From: Apoderus coryli
Lineage: Eukaryota > Arthropoda > Insecta > Coleoptera > Attelabidae
DNA: 64,000 nt
Direction of reading: 5' to 3'
Assembly: GCA_911728435.2 (NCBI GenBank)
Contig: OU452201.1
Span: 2,728,001 to 2,792,000 of the forward strand
Position numbers and translations under genes: made by a program. Position 1 is the first letter of the stretch, and every line of letters begins with the position of its first letter. A model generated the notes under the pieces. It was given only the letters and a program-made list of their open reading frames with translations, had not been told where the DNA came from and ran no database searches. Of the stretch, positions 24,450 through 36,506 are shown one piece after another.

Positions 24450-27400
24450 TTATTCCTTTTGCACAACTACTGTTTCTAATCTAATTGTAGAGTCAGTGGA
24501 CCAGCAACTCTGTTTACATGTGTAAATCAAAACAGTGCCGAAATCTAACCGACTACACGGTTTAACATCTGAAAACAATTTCAATTTTGGAATAACTGTG
24601 GAAAGTAATTGAAATTCAAACACCATATCGCTTTGGCAGTAAAAGCACTTTTTTGGCTGTGGCTCACATAACGGTTGTATAAGTAACGGTTGATCGTCCC
24701 TATTATACCTGAAAATTATGTCAGCTGTAATCGTTAACGACTGCACACAACTGTATTTATTGTTTCACCTAAGAATTTGACCAGGATTGGCTTGAATTCT
24801 GGCTAAAAAATTGTGGAACATCTTATCACCATGTGCTGGGCGACTTTTCTCGTATAATTCTACACCGCATCTATCAGCGTCAACGCTATTGTTATCATCA
24901 GTAAAGTTGTCATTCTTTTGATACTCCGCTAATAATTCCTTAACATGTCCATCACTTATAATAACATTATTTCCTAAAATCTCCTCATATACTGAAATAA
25001 AGTATGGCTCAAACTGTATGTGAGTAATGTTTTGCTTATAATTGCGACTCAGTTCTTCAGGTAAAGGTGCTACGTCTTGTAACAGAGCCGATATATTTAT
25101 TTGGGGTAACGTAGGACTGTCAATTGTGATCACTTCACCTTCGTTGCCCTCAATTTCGGCAGTAGCTTGTGGAGAATCTTGTGTACCAGCTGCACCTCCT
25201 AAAATTATTAAATAATTGTATAAGTCAGCCTTAACAATTTTTATTTTATAGAAAAAGTAAGAAAGTATAACAAATTTCGCCGCATTACGGCTCAAAATAT
25301 TATGTTAGAACAACATTGAATCTGGTAAAACGAATTCGTGATAAATTGAAGTGAAAAAGGAATGAAAACATCATCTGATACGCATATTGTAGATAGTAAA
25401 TTATAGTGTTCGAAAGAATTTTATATCTCTTTCTTAATGATTTAGAAAAATTTTAGATTATTCTAATATTTTTACACCATTAATTTTACGTGTCCTTGAA
25501 GATATATGTTTAATAATGCAATGGCAATGAATGGCAACAAAACCACATCAAAATGGCAGTTTCTCGTTTCTCTATCTTCTTTTAATCCTTGCGCAATCGG
25601 ATGCGCACACGATTTTGAGCGATATCTCTATATATAATGAACGTAGCTTGTATATTGTATGTTTTGTGTTTGGCACATTGATAAAATGACATATGACATC
25701 TAGCCTCACTTTTTTATTGATTAATAAAAATTAAAACAATGTAATGTAATACTGTTAATCATGTAATCCTATTATATCGCAATAATTTAATACACAAATG
25801 AGTATAAATAGTAAAACTTTGTTACCAGCGAATTTCGCAGAAAACCTAAATTTTTTCAGTCATTTAAAATACGAACATTTAATAGCTGGCACAACTGCAG
25901 GTCTGGTTTCCACATTAGTTCTACACCCTCTAGATGTGATTAAGATCCGATTTGCTGTTAACGATGGCCACTCACATACAACACCAAAATATCACGGAAT
26001 CAGGAATGCTTTCAGTACAATATATAAAAACGAGAAAATTAAAGGACTGTACCGTGGCGTTGTACCGAATTTAATTGGTGCAGGCACTTCTTGGGGACTG
26101 TATTTCTTTTTTTATAACAGCATAAAAACGCTGAACCAAAAATCAAATAATACTACAATGCTTGCAGCTAGTTCTCATTTAGTATCAGCTGCACAAGCTG
26201 GTTTATTAACGCTAGTTTTTACAAATCCAATTTGGGTGGTTAAAACACGGTTGTGTCTCCAGTACTGCGATGGAATAAAACAAGTCCAGAATTATAATGG
26301 TAAATTAAACATAAGATGCGTGGTTAATGTCCTAGTAATTTTATAAATTAATTACTTTAAGGTACACTGGATGCCTTGCGGAAAATATACAAGTCAGATG
26401 GAGTTAAAGGGTACTACAAAGGTTTTGTACCAGGAGTTTTAGGCGTTTCACATGGTGCAGTACAATTTACTGTATATGAAGAATTGAAAAAGTGTTATTA
26501 TAAATACAATAACATTTCTGTACCAACTAAACTAGGTAATAATAATTATTGTTTATTTTTTTACATCAACAAAATTGTCAAGCAACTAGAGCGTGGCAAA
26601 AATTATCTTTAAAATATCAATGTTCAGTAATGCCATTTTTTAATTATTTTTAGGCACTCTAGAGTATTTATTGTTTTCTGCATCGTCAAAATTGATAGCA
26701 GTCTGCGCCACATACCCATACCAAGTGATTAGAGCCCGATTACAAAATCAACACTACTATTATGGTGGTTTAATACACTGCGTTGGCGAAACATGGAAAT
26801 ATGAAGGTTGGCGAGGGTTTTACAAGGGAATGGGCACAAATTTGATTCGAGTTATTCCAGCCACTATGATTACGTTTGTTGTTTACGAAAATGTATCAGA
26901 TCTGCTGCTGAGAGACAGAGAGAAAAATCAATTGAACACAGCCTAGTTCTCTTGTTATTCTTATTTTTTAAACTTAGGTATATGTGTTATTATAAACTTG
27001 TAGTGAGATTATTTTTTATTTAAGAATTAAAAATTATTATATTATTATAACGTACCATATGCCCCATTATTTGCATTCCTCTCATCCACCACGGTTAAAT
27101 TCCCAAAGTTACTTCTTAAGGAATCCTCAATGCTACAACTCTCATCTTCGTCAGATATTTTATTGTTTTCAATTTCACCAATTAAATTACCATTCTCTTC
27201 TGTTAAATTGGCGTTTGTTTCATCATCGTCATCCCAATCGTTTTCCATATCACACCAGGTCGTAGTAGGCGGTGACTTACTGTTAGTGGTGCTTAATGTC
27301 CTAACATTTGTTTCGTCAGTTGTTTCCATTGTTTGAACTCTCACGCATAGCCAACTATACATTGAGACCAATTAATATACTATTCTACGCTCTTTTGTTG

Positions 27401-28079
27401 TGAATTTTAATTTATACCACAAAAGTACAACTCAACTTGTCGCTAAGAAATATTAAACTTACCTTTCATTTGAATTCCAACAATTTGGATTGATACAGGC
27501 AAACAAATATAACATTCTGTGATAGGGATTGTTGTCTATTGGGGCATATATTTGAACAATTAACGGTCGAGGTAATTCGCATAATGGACATGTTACGGGT
27601 GGATCTGGTTTAAATGCTTTTGGCCATTCCTAAAATAATGTAATGTAATTATTAATCATTAAAGAAATAAGTAATCTTTGCTTCATAGCCAACTATAGCT
27701 GTGGTAATATATCAACAGGATAAGAAATAAATCTATCATAGGGGGTGTAACTCAGTGGTAGAGTGTCCGCTTCGCATGCGGAAAGTCCTGGGTTCAAATC
27801 CCAGCTCCTCCAAATAATCTTTTTAATTCTCGATGATTAAACTAGACCTTAGCAATAATTTTTTTTTTAATTAGAAGTATGAACGGCAAATTAAAATTTA
27901 TTTATACTTTTTTATAAACTAACGTTTATTGTGTGGAAACAAAAACTACTAATATGTAATATGACACTTACTGGTTGCCCACCAATTTTGTTTACGATAA
28001 AATTAACGTGTTCTTTATATTTATCCGATATCATCTCATCGTCAAAAGCAATTAAAACTTTTGCATTATTTTTTGCCAT
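24450..28079 (-). CDS. PDCD2L: PDCD2-like protein (PDCD2L / trus type)
   Basis: PDCD2-family proteins bind the ribosomal protein uS5 (RPS2) during synthesis and help small-subunit assembly. Five exons on the minus strand, 27972-28079, 27463-27629, 27056-27354, 24769-25198 and 24450-24708, join in frame to 420 residues. Start: [20 protein letters not shown]. The N-terminal domain has the paired cysteines CPLCELPRP and CINPNCW, then [10 protein letters not shown] long acidic linker follows. The C-terminal PDCD2_C domain has [31 protein letters not shown] and a CFYCQ zinc pair with an [12 protein letters not shown] ending. The third intron (25199-27055) contains a complete carrier gene on the opposite strand and the first intron contains a tRNA gene. 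Confidence 0.9.
25480..25640. repeat. Interspersed repeat, also at 44750-44960
   Basis: The segments attattctaatatttt, ggcaacaaaaccacatcaaa, atggcagtttctc and acgattttgagcgatat recur in the same order at 44760-44960. This copy lacks the 29-bp palindrome present in the other. It lies in the PDCD2L intron upstream of the SLC25A32-like gene. Confidence 0.6.
25798..26946 (+). CDS. SLC25A32: SLC25A32-like mitochondrial folate/FAD carrier
   Basis: This is an inner-membrane carrier for folate or FAD. Three exons, 25798-26299, 26362-26535 and 26654-26946, join to 322 residues (human protein 315). The three mitochondrial-carrier repeats are visible: [10 protein letters not shown] near residue 43, [14 protein letters not shown] near 143 and [13 protein letters not shown] near 246. 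Each is followed by a Gly-rich half-repeat such as [22 protein letters not shown] and [15 protein letters not shown]. The Trp in the second signature (PIWVVK) is characteristic of the SLC25A32/SLC25A33/36 branch. Folate versus FAD cannot be decided from sequence. The gene is nested in the third intron of PDCD2L on the opposite strand and has its own start codon and stop. It appears intact. Confidence 0.9.
27741..27812 (+). tRNA. tRNA-Ala (anticodon CGC)
   Basis: This is a 72-nt cloverleaf. The anticodon stem tccgc/gcgga closes a 7-nt loop ttcgcat whose anticodon CGC reads GCG. The T arm has ggttcaaatcc. The acceptor stem has the G3-U70 wobble pair, the identity element of alanyl-tRNA synthetase, and discriminator A73; there is one mismatch at position 6-67. 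A TTTTT terminator for RNA polymerase III follows at about 27820. It lies in intron 1 of PDCD2L on the other strand. Confidence 0.93.
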
Positions 28080-28418
28080 TTTTTAAACAAATAATATTTT
28101 AAAGGGAATTTAAACAGCTGATTTGGTAAATCAAAAATATTGAATTTTGCTAGAGCAGCGTGGCGAAATTAAAGGCAGAAATACACTTCTCGGATTGTGT
28201 CGAATATCAAAAATTCAACTTGACTTTATAAAATAATTTGAATATCAATTCAATTACATAATGAATTAGAATTAGTTATACTGGTAATACAGAAGATTTT
28301 GATATAATTGTTCCCTGTTATTAACACATTCCCATTTAAGTTAAATATTAGATGTTTACACTCAACCTCATTTTATAGCGTGCTACCACAAAGTAATAAT
28401 TGTGCGTATACCTTTAAC

Positions 28419-28462
28419 CATAGAATAAGTAAGCTACGCTAACGTAGCTTTCTTATTCTGTG
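28419..28462. mobile_element. 44-bp palindromic insertion, CATAG family
   Basis: The ends CATAGAATAAG and CTTATTCTGTG form an 11-bp inverted repeat with one mismatch, with a hairpin core (aagctacg/cgtagctt). It is flanked by an exact 7-bp duplication CTTTAAC at 28412-28418 and 28463-28469. A 41-bp relative with its own 7-bp duplication lies at 61601-61641. Confidence 0.75.
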
Positions 28463-29100
28463 CTTTAACCGTTAGCTCTGATTGACAGGGTTGCCTGATT
28501 GTGTATAATTGTTGGCTTAATAAGATAATAAGTGACATGTGAGCACGTTATTTCTCTAACGAGCGTTTAGTTCTTTAGCACCATTATAAGCAATAATAAA
28601 GAAATTAATGCGAAAGAATAATTTAACCACGGTAAAAGAATCACTTTAATATTATTATCTCCTCTTAAATTTCACATGCAGTTGAAATTTGGGTTGCCTA
28701 AAGCAAAGATTAATCTACACAATAGATAGTCAGCGTATATGGGAAATAAAACAAAAATTGAAACTGTCTCGACACGAGCTACATCTATTAGAAAAACATG
28801 CAACCATGGAAATTATGGAAATTGTAGATGGCGTTATATGTATTGTGTTGAAATAAAATAATCATATGGGCAATGTTAGACAAGGACGAGTATACTTTCC
28901 CCTACGAGGTGGGAGTTTGTTTTTATATTATAGGTATCATATATGTACTACTGTGCAGCAGTGTTTTTTGTTTAAAATTATATGGTATACGTATACCTAT
29001 CTACGTAAAGATTAATGTGTATGGACGAAAATAAAAGAAATTACTATAATAGTATAAATATACAGGGCTGGTTTATTAAATGTTTTAGACAATAATTTTA

Positions 29101-29130
29101 AATGACTAAAATAATATTATTTTAGTCATT
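29101..29130. mobile_element. 30-bp perfect palindrome with 8-bp duplication
   Basis: The arms aatgactaaaataat and its exact complement make a 30-bp perfect palindrome. An 8-bp duplication TAATTTTA flanks it at 29093-29100 and 29131-29138. It sits inside the 28704-31581 element, so it inserted later. AT richness lowers confidence in the duplication. Confidence 0.55.
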
Positions 29131-30149
29131 TAATTTTAAATTTCGGATATAAGGATGCATCAAAAAGTTATATTTAAATTAACGAAATTTGGCGTTATAG
29201 ATAGGACTTCCGGTTATTACCTGCTTCAGTTTTAAGGATCAAACTCAAACAGCAGATTCAACTTGTCGTTAACATTATGAAAAAATAAATCTCATAGGCG
29301 GGTAAATTAAAGGGGCATACAGGCGTGAAATGCTACCCTAACTTTTTTATGCACATTTTTTGCGTGTGTTTCAATTCGGAGATGTAAAATCTAACAAATT
29401 ATATACGTAATAAATGTATCCTTCTGTGATATTGATAGAAAGTCATCGTTATCGCGTAATATCGATTTTAAGAAATGTTAATATTAAAAAGGCTGTGCTT
29501 TTTACAAGTTGCTGAAGTAAATAAGGTTTGAAATTTCCAGCATGACAATAATTATTTAAAAAAATACGGTTTCGAAATGCAGGATGTAAAAAATTAGAAT
29601 TTTTAATCTGTTTTTAATGAAAATTTAAATCTATTGAGAAATATGGTTCAGGGTTTTTGTGAAATGTATTTTACTCCAAAGATTCTACTCATCGATTATA
29701 ACCGAATTAATTTACTCAAAAATATCTATACTAGTAAAATAACACAATTATCACAATTAGGTTCAAATTCTGCAACGCCGAATTGAAAAAAAACTTACAG
29801 TCTCCCTAATATTGGTTTTTGTGCAATGATCAAAAACTTTAAAAAACTAACGATTTATGTAGATTGTATTGTTAACACGTTTCGTAAAAAGCTTTAAAAA
29901 CCCACCAACAGGGTGTTAAAAGTATCACGACAATAACTTTTTTCATGTTTTAACAAGTACAATCGTCTGCTTCAGATTGATCCTTAAAAACTGAATAACA
30001 GTTTCTCTATATAAAAAAATAAAACTCGTAAATATCATCCCCAAACATTTAATTTGAATACAATTACATAATACCATATTTGAAAGTAAATAAAAAAAAC
30101 AGCATTACCTAGTTTGACAGATTTGCAAATTGCAAATCAAAGTATCTAT

Positions 30150-30340
30150 GTATACAGGGTGTTGCATAAGTACTTGTACAAACTTTAAAGGGTGATTCTT
30201 TGACTAATTTTAAGATACAAATTTCATATGTACATGGGTCCGCTACGGCTTGGTTTTCGAGATACAGGAGTTCAAAAAGAATATTATATTTAGGATTATA
30301 TGCTTGTTCAATAGCATCGCAATTTGGTGCAATTCGGGAT
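30150..30340. repeat. Interspersed repeat starting tacagggtgtt
   Basis: The stretch beginning tacagggtgttgcataag and containing ggttttcgagatacagg resembles a widespread arthropod repeat with the same opening. Shorter tacaggg-type openings occur at 29061 and 55553 in this window. Class unknown. Confidence 0.4.
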
Positions 30341-30440
30341 ACAGGTGTATTGATGACACCAGAGCTGTCAAAAGAACTAATAAAAAATACGAAAAATAAC
30401 AAAATACAAATATCATTCAAAAGACAACAATGCACATAAT

Positions 30441-30514
30441 AGTCGGTACCAAGCCAAATAGGTAGTAGGTAAATATAGATTTATTTTGTTTCGGGCTTGG
30501 GCTTGGCACCGACT
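30441..30514. repeat. 74-bp foldback
   Basis: The inverted ends agtcggtaccaagcc and ggcttggcaccgact have one mismatch and are separated by about 44 bp. No target-site duplication was seen. Confidence 0.5.
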
Positions 30515-31943
30515 TATTGTAATGAAAACTACCCACCAAACGGATACATTTAATTTTACGCAGATGCTCAAAATGTTAACTTACTTTCATTAATAGAGAC
30601 CTGTGAAGTGAGCTTACCTCTTACGCCCACGTATTAAGTACTAAGTTTCAGTTATCAGTTATAATTTTTTATTTTCCAAGAAAGCGAAACGAGATATTTA
30701 AAACGGCATTGCGCCGCCCTCATGTATACCTCCGGGGGCGGCATCGAAAATCGCTACACGTCACAAACTTGTAAATGCTTAGAACTACCCCTATATCAAA
30801 TTTCTCTTTTCTATCTTTTTTGTTTCATACCCAAAGCCCTATTCCTACCGAACTTATTATTTACCCGAAGAAACATTAGAAAGAAGTAAAATTTAAGTAC
30901 CTAAACCGATAAAGTGGAACTTATACCTGAAGAAGAGACAGACTATTATAATAGGTATACCTAATATAATATAGGTAGCACTGATAATTTTTTTATTATA
31001 GGTATTATAAGATCTACAACAATCTTGTTACATCTTTGCCACATTGTCTACGTGAAATATTTAGTCAAAAGTATGTTTCTATCTAAAAGCTTTTCATTTA
31101 ACGATTGTTCGCCACTGATCATGGGACTGGTCTAGTCTTGAAACATGTATGACATGGATTAAATATTATTATATTAAATTTAATTCATAGAGATTAGGCT
31201 TTTATTTCAATACTGTACTTGTAATAAATCACCCTGTGTGTTTCTTTTACCGACGAATTGGCAACAGCACGACACACACCACATTCGCTTGTTTTTTTTT
31301 CTACCCTCCCTGCGTATCCCCTCCAGATTAATACAGAATTTCATCAATTTCTCTCTCTGACAATACAGCATTGCCGGTGCATATCTGTTGCAAATGATCT
31401 AAATAATTGTTATACGTTGCGTTTTGTTTTTGATATTAATAAACTACAAAACGGTTTCTGGCTGTGACAATACTGCTCTATGCTTTACACGCTAGTCTAC
31501 GCCACGTAGTGGCAGGCATACTTAGAGATGTTCTGATTTTAATGCATTGGGCTGACTATCTATTGTGTAGATTAATCTTTGCCTAAAGTATTTAATCTGT
31601 TCGCAGCTTTGAATAAAGTATTCACAGGTTCGCAGTTAACAATTTAGCCTAAGACATTAATGTTGTCAAATCTAAACGAGTTATAAGAGTTACGGTTGTA
31701 ATTTACACCGTTTTGTTTTAATACCACACTATTTGCGATAACTTAGTAAGTATATAAACATTATTCTATGGTATAATTCTTGGAACAAAGTAATCATTTA
31801 GTGTTAATATAACTTTTTAATCATTGTAATATCTAGCAATGTTTTTAGTCTAATACCGTACAAGACCTTAAATGGTAATATGCAACTCGAAATACATTCA
31901 CAATAATACACATTGTTTATTGTTTTAAATGGTTGCTAAATAT

Positions 31944-32856
31944 TTATTTTGTTTCTACAGTCTTTCCAGACAACATGTTCAGAAAATTTTTAAACTCATG
32001 GTGTTCCATGACAACATCAACACCTTTCCGTGTATATTCCTTTGTATATTTGGGAACGTTGATTAAAAACTCAAAAGTGGTCAATACACCTTTATTCCAG
32101 TACTCTTTAATAACATATGATGGCCGGTTCGCTTGGGGCAACTCAGGAAGCTTGAACAGAAATATAATGAATCGATATTCTTAATATACTTAACACCTCA
32201 ATATTTACCTTGAATGGTAACTGAGCCTTAATTTCCTGGATATATGGTGTTACAGATGATTTTATCTTTTCGTAAGTTTCAACAGATTCATCACTTTTCC
32301 TCCAAACACCTTGTTGGTTAATGTAATAGATAGCGGTCCCTGCTAAACCCGCCTTGAAAGCCAACCTAAAAAATTAGTTATCACTTACCAAATAAACTTT
32401 AATTATCAATAATATTATGTACACGATTTTAGAACTGAATGACTTAAGTGACCACTGTGGTCCTTAATCCTTTTTAAAAGATATTCTAAAATTCGATTCC
32501 GGTAAGTCATGTTGAATGTTTGGATTAATTATTCATTTGTTTCTACATATTGCTAGATCTGTCTCACCTAATCATTTTTACCTCAGCGTCTTAGATTTTG
32601 GATTATTTAAAAATATTTAGGCATAATAAATACAATTGGATCAATATTATAAGTTACATCATATTGATGTACGTAATAAATCTCTCTAATCTGCTAATCT
32701 GTGAATATGTGAATAAAAGTAAGGTTGAGCGTTGAGTTGAGTGAAACATCACTAATATTATGGCATGAAACATAAAAGGAAAATCACTAGGCGTTCTACA
32801 ACTCAGGTCAGCTTGGCCGACGTGTCATAACCGTCTGACACTCACCTCACTTCCAT
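31944..32856 (-). CDS. MIC13: MICOS subunit MIC13 (QIL1)
   Basis: MIC13/QIL1 bridges the two MICOS subcomplexes at cristae junctions in the mitochondrial inner membrane. Three exons on the minus strand, 32846-32856, 32209-32365 and 31944-32150, give 124 residues (human 118). The first exon holds only ATG plus eight bases (MEVR across the junction). An N-terminal membrane segment LAFKAGLAGTAIYYI is followed by NQQGVW. The diagnostic C-terminal half reads LPELPQANRPSYVIKEYWNK, then GVLTTFEFLINVPKYTKEYT, matching the PPKIYFPIRDSWNAGIM...REYSKEGW pattern of the family. The tiny first exon is inferred from the frame and a GTGAGT donor. Confidence 0.85.
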
Positions 32857-33141
32857 TTTTGCAAAAGAAACATGAAACTGTCAAAGCATTCTGAGGTTCA
32901 ATTTCTCAGTTGAATTGGTTAATGTCTATGACTATCTGAAGTGATGCAAACGGAATATTTTTTCTACAATTTGGATAAGTGATGGCTGTATGCTGATGCT
33001 GATCTGAGTCAGCAAGAGGTCAAATAAGAAGAAAGAAAAAGAATATACAATCAAGTCGTATTGAAAGTTGCATAACGCTTAAAAATTAATATGTCAATCA
33101 AATTACAAAATGTTTAAACAATCAAAAAGTTGCATTGCAAA
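32857..33141. other. Shared upstream region of MIC13 and NDUFS2
   Basis: Only about 285 bp separate the two divergent start codons. The region is AT-rich. I see no TATA box that stands out and no repeat. Both products act in the mitochondrial inner membrane, so a bidirectional promoter is plausible. Confidence 0.35.
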
Positions 33142-35945
33142 ATGTCATTAATAATATTGAAAAATAATGCTAATTTTATACTTAATAGAGTATCTTACAT
33201 TATCAACAATAAATTGGTAAATTTGAGATTCCACAAACATTGGTATCCAGATGCAGAATTTATGCAGTTTTTCGATGTACCCCTTTTGTACAGCGATGAA
33301 ATTGCTAAAAAACTTCCAAAAATGCCATACAATGCAAAGAAACCGATTGTTGAGGGCAAAACAAAAAATATGGTTATTAATTTCGGACCCGCTCATCCAG
33401 CTGCGCATGGTTGCCTTAGAATGATTACCACACTCGACGGCGAAGTAATAATTTGTGAGTGTGAACATAAAGATCGTAAATTAGTAAACATTTTTCTAGA
33501 TTGTGAGGAGACTGGATCCTCATATAGGACTTTTACATCGTGGCACGGAAAAACTTATCGAATATAAAACCTACACACAAGCAATGCCTTATTTTGACCG
33601 TCTAGACTATCTGTCCTGTATGTGTAACGAACATGTATTTTGCTTGGCAACAGAAAAATTATTAAGCATAACGGTATATGATAAAATTTATTTGAATATT
33701 ATTAAGTCTATTACGAGAATGAATGATTGTAGGTACCACGAAGGGCTAAATATCTCCGAACAATGTTCTCGGAAATAACGCGCTTAATGAACCATTTGGC
33801 TGCCACGTCATTTCTGGCTTTAGATGTCGGCGCTATTACACCGTTGTTTTGGCTCTTTGAAGAACGCGAAAAACTTTACGAGATTTGTGAAAGGGCCTCT
33901 GGAGGTAGAATGCATAGTGCGTATTTTCGAATAGGCGGTGTTAGCCAGGTATTTGATAATATTAGACGAGACTATCCCCACTCTGTGCTTTCACTTTTTT
34001 TGATTAACACTGAGATTAGAGGACTACGATATGTTATATATGTTTGTTTCTACAACGCACAGGTGTTTTCAGGATATTCCATTAGGTCTTTTGCATGACA
34101 TCCATGAAATAATCAATAAAATTCCAGAACGCATCGATGAAATTGAAGACCTGTTAAATTACAATAGATTATTTGTAGCTAGAACCAAAGGTATTGCCGT
34201 GGTAGCAGCACATGAAGCCTTAAACAGAGCATTTACGTAATAAGATTTTATTTCGACTTCAAAATTTTTTCACATTAAGGGTTTTCCTTCAATGCTAAAT
34301 AGTTGGTTTTACTTTATTCAGGCATTGAAACTCAGGTAAAGGATAACATTCAGCTAACTTCTGTTAAGTTTTTTCTCACAATACACTTTTCACTTATTTA
34401 AACTTTTATAAATTCAGTTATAATTTTATTTTTTTATATTGTTAAATATTTTTAACTCATTATAGTCCATGCCAATTGTATTTTTATAAAATTAAGGGTT
34501 TAACGTTTCTTTTACAACAGTGAGTGGCAGATAATCCTGATGTGATACGTGACTGAGGTGAAGAAGGAAAACTCCTATAAAAAATCTAATTTTTTCGTAT
34601 AATATTGTACATGTGTCATTTGATTTTGCTAGGGGACCCGTATTGAGAGCGACAGGCGTTAAATGGGACATGCGAAAAACGCAGCCATATGAAGTCTATG
34701 ATGAAATAGATTTCGATGTTCCTGTTGGTGCAAATGGGGATATTTATGACAGGTAATAAATCGTATTTTTTTCCTATTATTGGCCTTTACATCTAAGGTA
34801 ATACAGCCAGCGTATTTTAGTTATTTGTTAACTTGGACCTACAGTTTAGCGTGGAATTCGAACAACGGTCATCGACTGCCAGATGCCAGCACCTACGACT
34901 ATGTAGTCTATAACTACATGGCATTGGCAAGTCTACCGACTCGGCTGGGAGCATCGTCCACCCATCAACCGTTATCCACGCGACCAGGTACTTTAATACC
35001 ATGATCACGTTGACACGCGCTTGCACATGTGGGCATCTCCCGCCCCCGTTTATTAAATCGTATAGATGCCAATTTTGTGTAAATTATGAATAAAGCTGGT
35101 ACAACCTGATTATAGGAAATAAGTGAATATAAAAGAACTGTTTGTTTCAGATATAGAGTAAGAATAGAGGAGATGCGGCAATCAGTTCGAATAATTGAAC
35201 AATGCATTGTAAAAATGCCTCCGGGCGAAATTAAAACAGATGACGCGAAAGTTTGTCCACCGAAACGTCGCGAAATGAAGGTTTATCAAATGGCTATACT
35301 TACTTGTCCAAAATTAACTTTTCTCTGGTAATTTTTTAGAAAGGAATGGAAGACTTAATACATCATTTCAAATTTTTTTCCCAAGGATTTCACGTGCCTC
35401 CAGGATCTACTTATACTGCTATCGAACATCCTAAAGGTACCTACTATACCTACCAATTTAAGTTACTTATAATATAACAACAAACAACAACATTTAAACG
35501 AATTTTAGATATTCTAACTTGTACTGAAATTATTGATTAAGTTTTTCTGAAATTTTATTGATCTCAAATCAAAAGTGCATGAGAAGTCATATTTTCTCAT
35601 CTGATGTGAATTGAAGGATAAACCCTATCTTGTCACAAATGCGAGAAAATGGCTTAGATATTAAGAAAAGTTTGCTGGGGAATATAATAATGCAATTGTT
35701 TGTTTCTAGGAGAATTAGGCGTATATCTTGTCTCAGACGGATCGTCAAAGCCCTATCGCTGTAAGATTAGGCCACCTGGATTTTCACACTTATCTGGCAT
35801 GGATTACATGTCGAAAAATCAGTTTTTGGCTGATGCGGTTGCTGCTTTAGGTACAAAAATGAAACGGCTCTGTATCAATAACTTAATATAAGTATGTTTA
35901 TTTCCAGCTTCACTGGATGTGGTGTTTGGAGATATAGACCGTTAG
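33142..35945 (+). CDS. NDUFS2: NDUFS2-type complex I 49-kDa subunit, divergent
   Basis: This is the quinone-site subunit of respiratory complex I. Nine exons (33142-33444, 33500-33673, 33733-33948, 34073-34236, 34633-34752, 35151-35280, 35340-35436, 35710-35850, 35908-35945) join in frame to 460 residues. Landmarks: [15 protein letters not shown] at the mature start, [11 protein letters not shown] with the quinone-site His, [20 protein letters not shown] with the conserved Tyr, [57 protein letters not shown], and VVFGDIDR at the C-terminus. Several near-invariant positions differ: GPQHPAAHG is GPAHPAAHG, and GFSGVMLRGSG is [11 protein letters not shown]. It could be a germline-biased paralogue like Drosophila ND-49L, or a fast-evolving sole copy. 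Exons 1 and 6 use weak donors (GTAATAA, GTTTAT). Confidence 0.88.
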
Positions 35946-36059
35946 TGTTATAGAAGTGTTTAATATAGTTTCTAATACAACATAAAATAATGTAGATACT
36001 TACTTTACTATTAAATACAATAAAATTTAACAAATTTACACGGAAATTATAGGAATGCT

Positions 36060-36506
36060 TTAATGACCAGTTTCGTTCAATGGATTGCCCTAAAAAATTA
36101 TTTATATTATACTTTTTGAAATAAATAAAGAACAAATATTTACCCATTGTTTCGCCATAACCAGTATTGTGTGTTTGTCAAGTTTGGGGCCAATAAGTGG
36201 ATTCATTTGGGCTACATAGCAGCATAACCAGCTACATATTAATAACGTATATATTTAAGTCATGTGATTAATATTAATACAATGTAGGAATAAAAAATAC
36301 TTACAACAACCAACAACACACTCCAGTGAGCATTAAGATTACTTGAATGATTCTGCAAAGGATGTAGGTACATTAGAAATTATTAATTAAAACATTTAGG
36401 TCTCTTACCCTCTGTTTGGTCCTTTTGGAACAATTATTGGTAAAACTATTCCTACACCGCCCCAGAAAGCAGTGAATATAATGAAAGGTAATGCAGCAGC
36501 ACCCAT
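36060..36506 (-). CDS. VhaM9.7: V-type proton ATPase subunit e
   Basis: This is the small hydrophobic subunit e of the V0 sector of the vacuolar proton pump. Four tiny exons on the minus strand, 36409-36506, 36305-36352, 36144-36231 and 36060-36089, join to 87 residues. The order is [19 protein letters not shown], then [15 protein letters not shown], a second membrane segment with [35 protein letters not shown] and the ending NPLNETGH. Two transmembrane helices are visible, as in the family. Reading through the third donor would give an alternative C-terminus (QWVNICSLF...), but the spliced form keeps the conserved WGNP. It converges on NDUFS2, with stop codons 115 bp apart. Confidence 0.9.

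Larger units (their letters stand above)
28704..31581. mobile_element. 2.9-kb TIR element with 7-bp target duplication
   Basis: The element has 31-bp perfect terminal inverted repeats beginning CAAAGATTAATCTACAC and an exact 7-bp duplication CCTAAAG at 28697-28703 and 31582-31588. It is 2878 bp long. No transposase frame is visible, so it is non-autonomous or eroded. It contains a 30-bp palindromic insertion (29101), a repeat at 30150-30340 and a small foldback (30441). Its termini are the same as those of the 29-30-bp palindromes at 44830 and 63009. Confidence 0.8.

Noticed and set aside
27059..27336. Plus-strand open frames across a PDCD2L exon
   Set aside because: Ser-rich frames produced by the complement of an acidic linker; the minus-strand exon is bounded by good splice sites.
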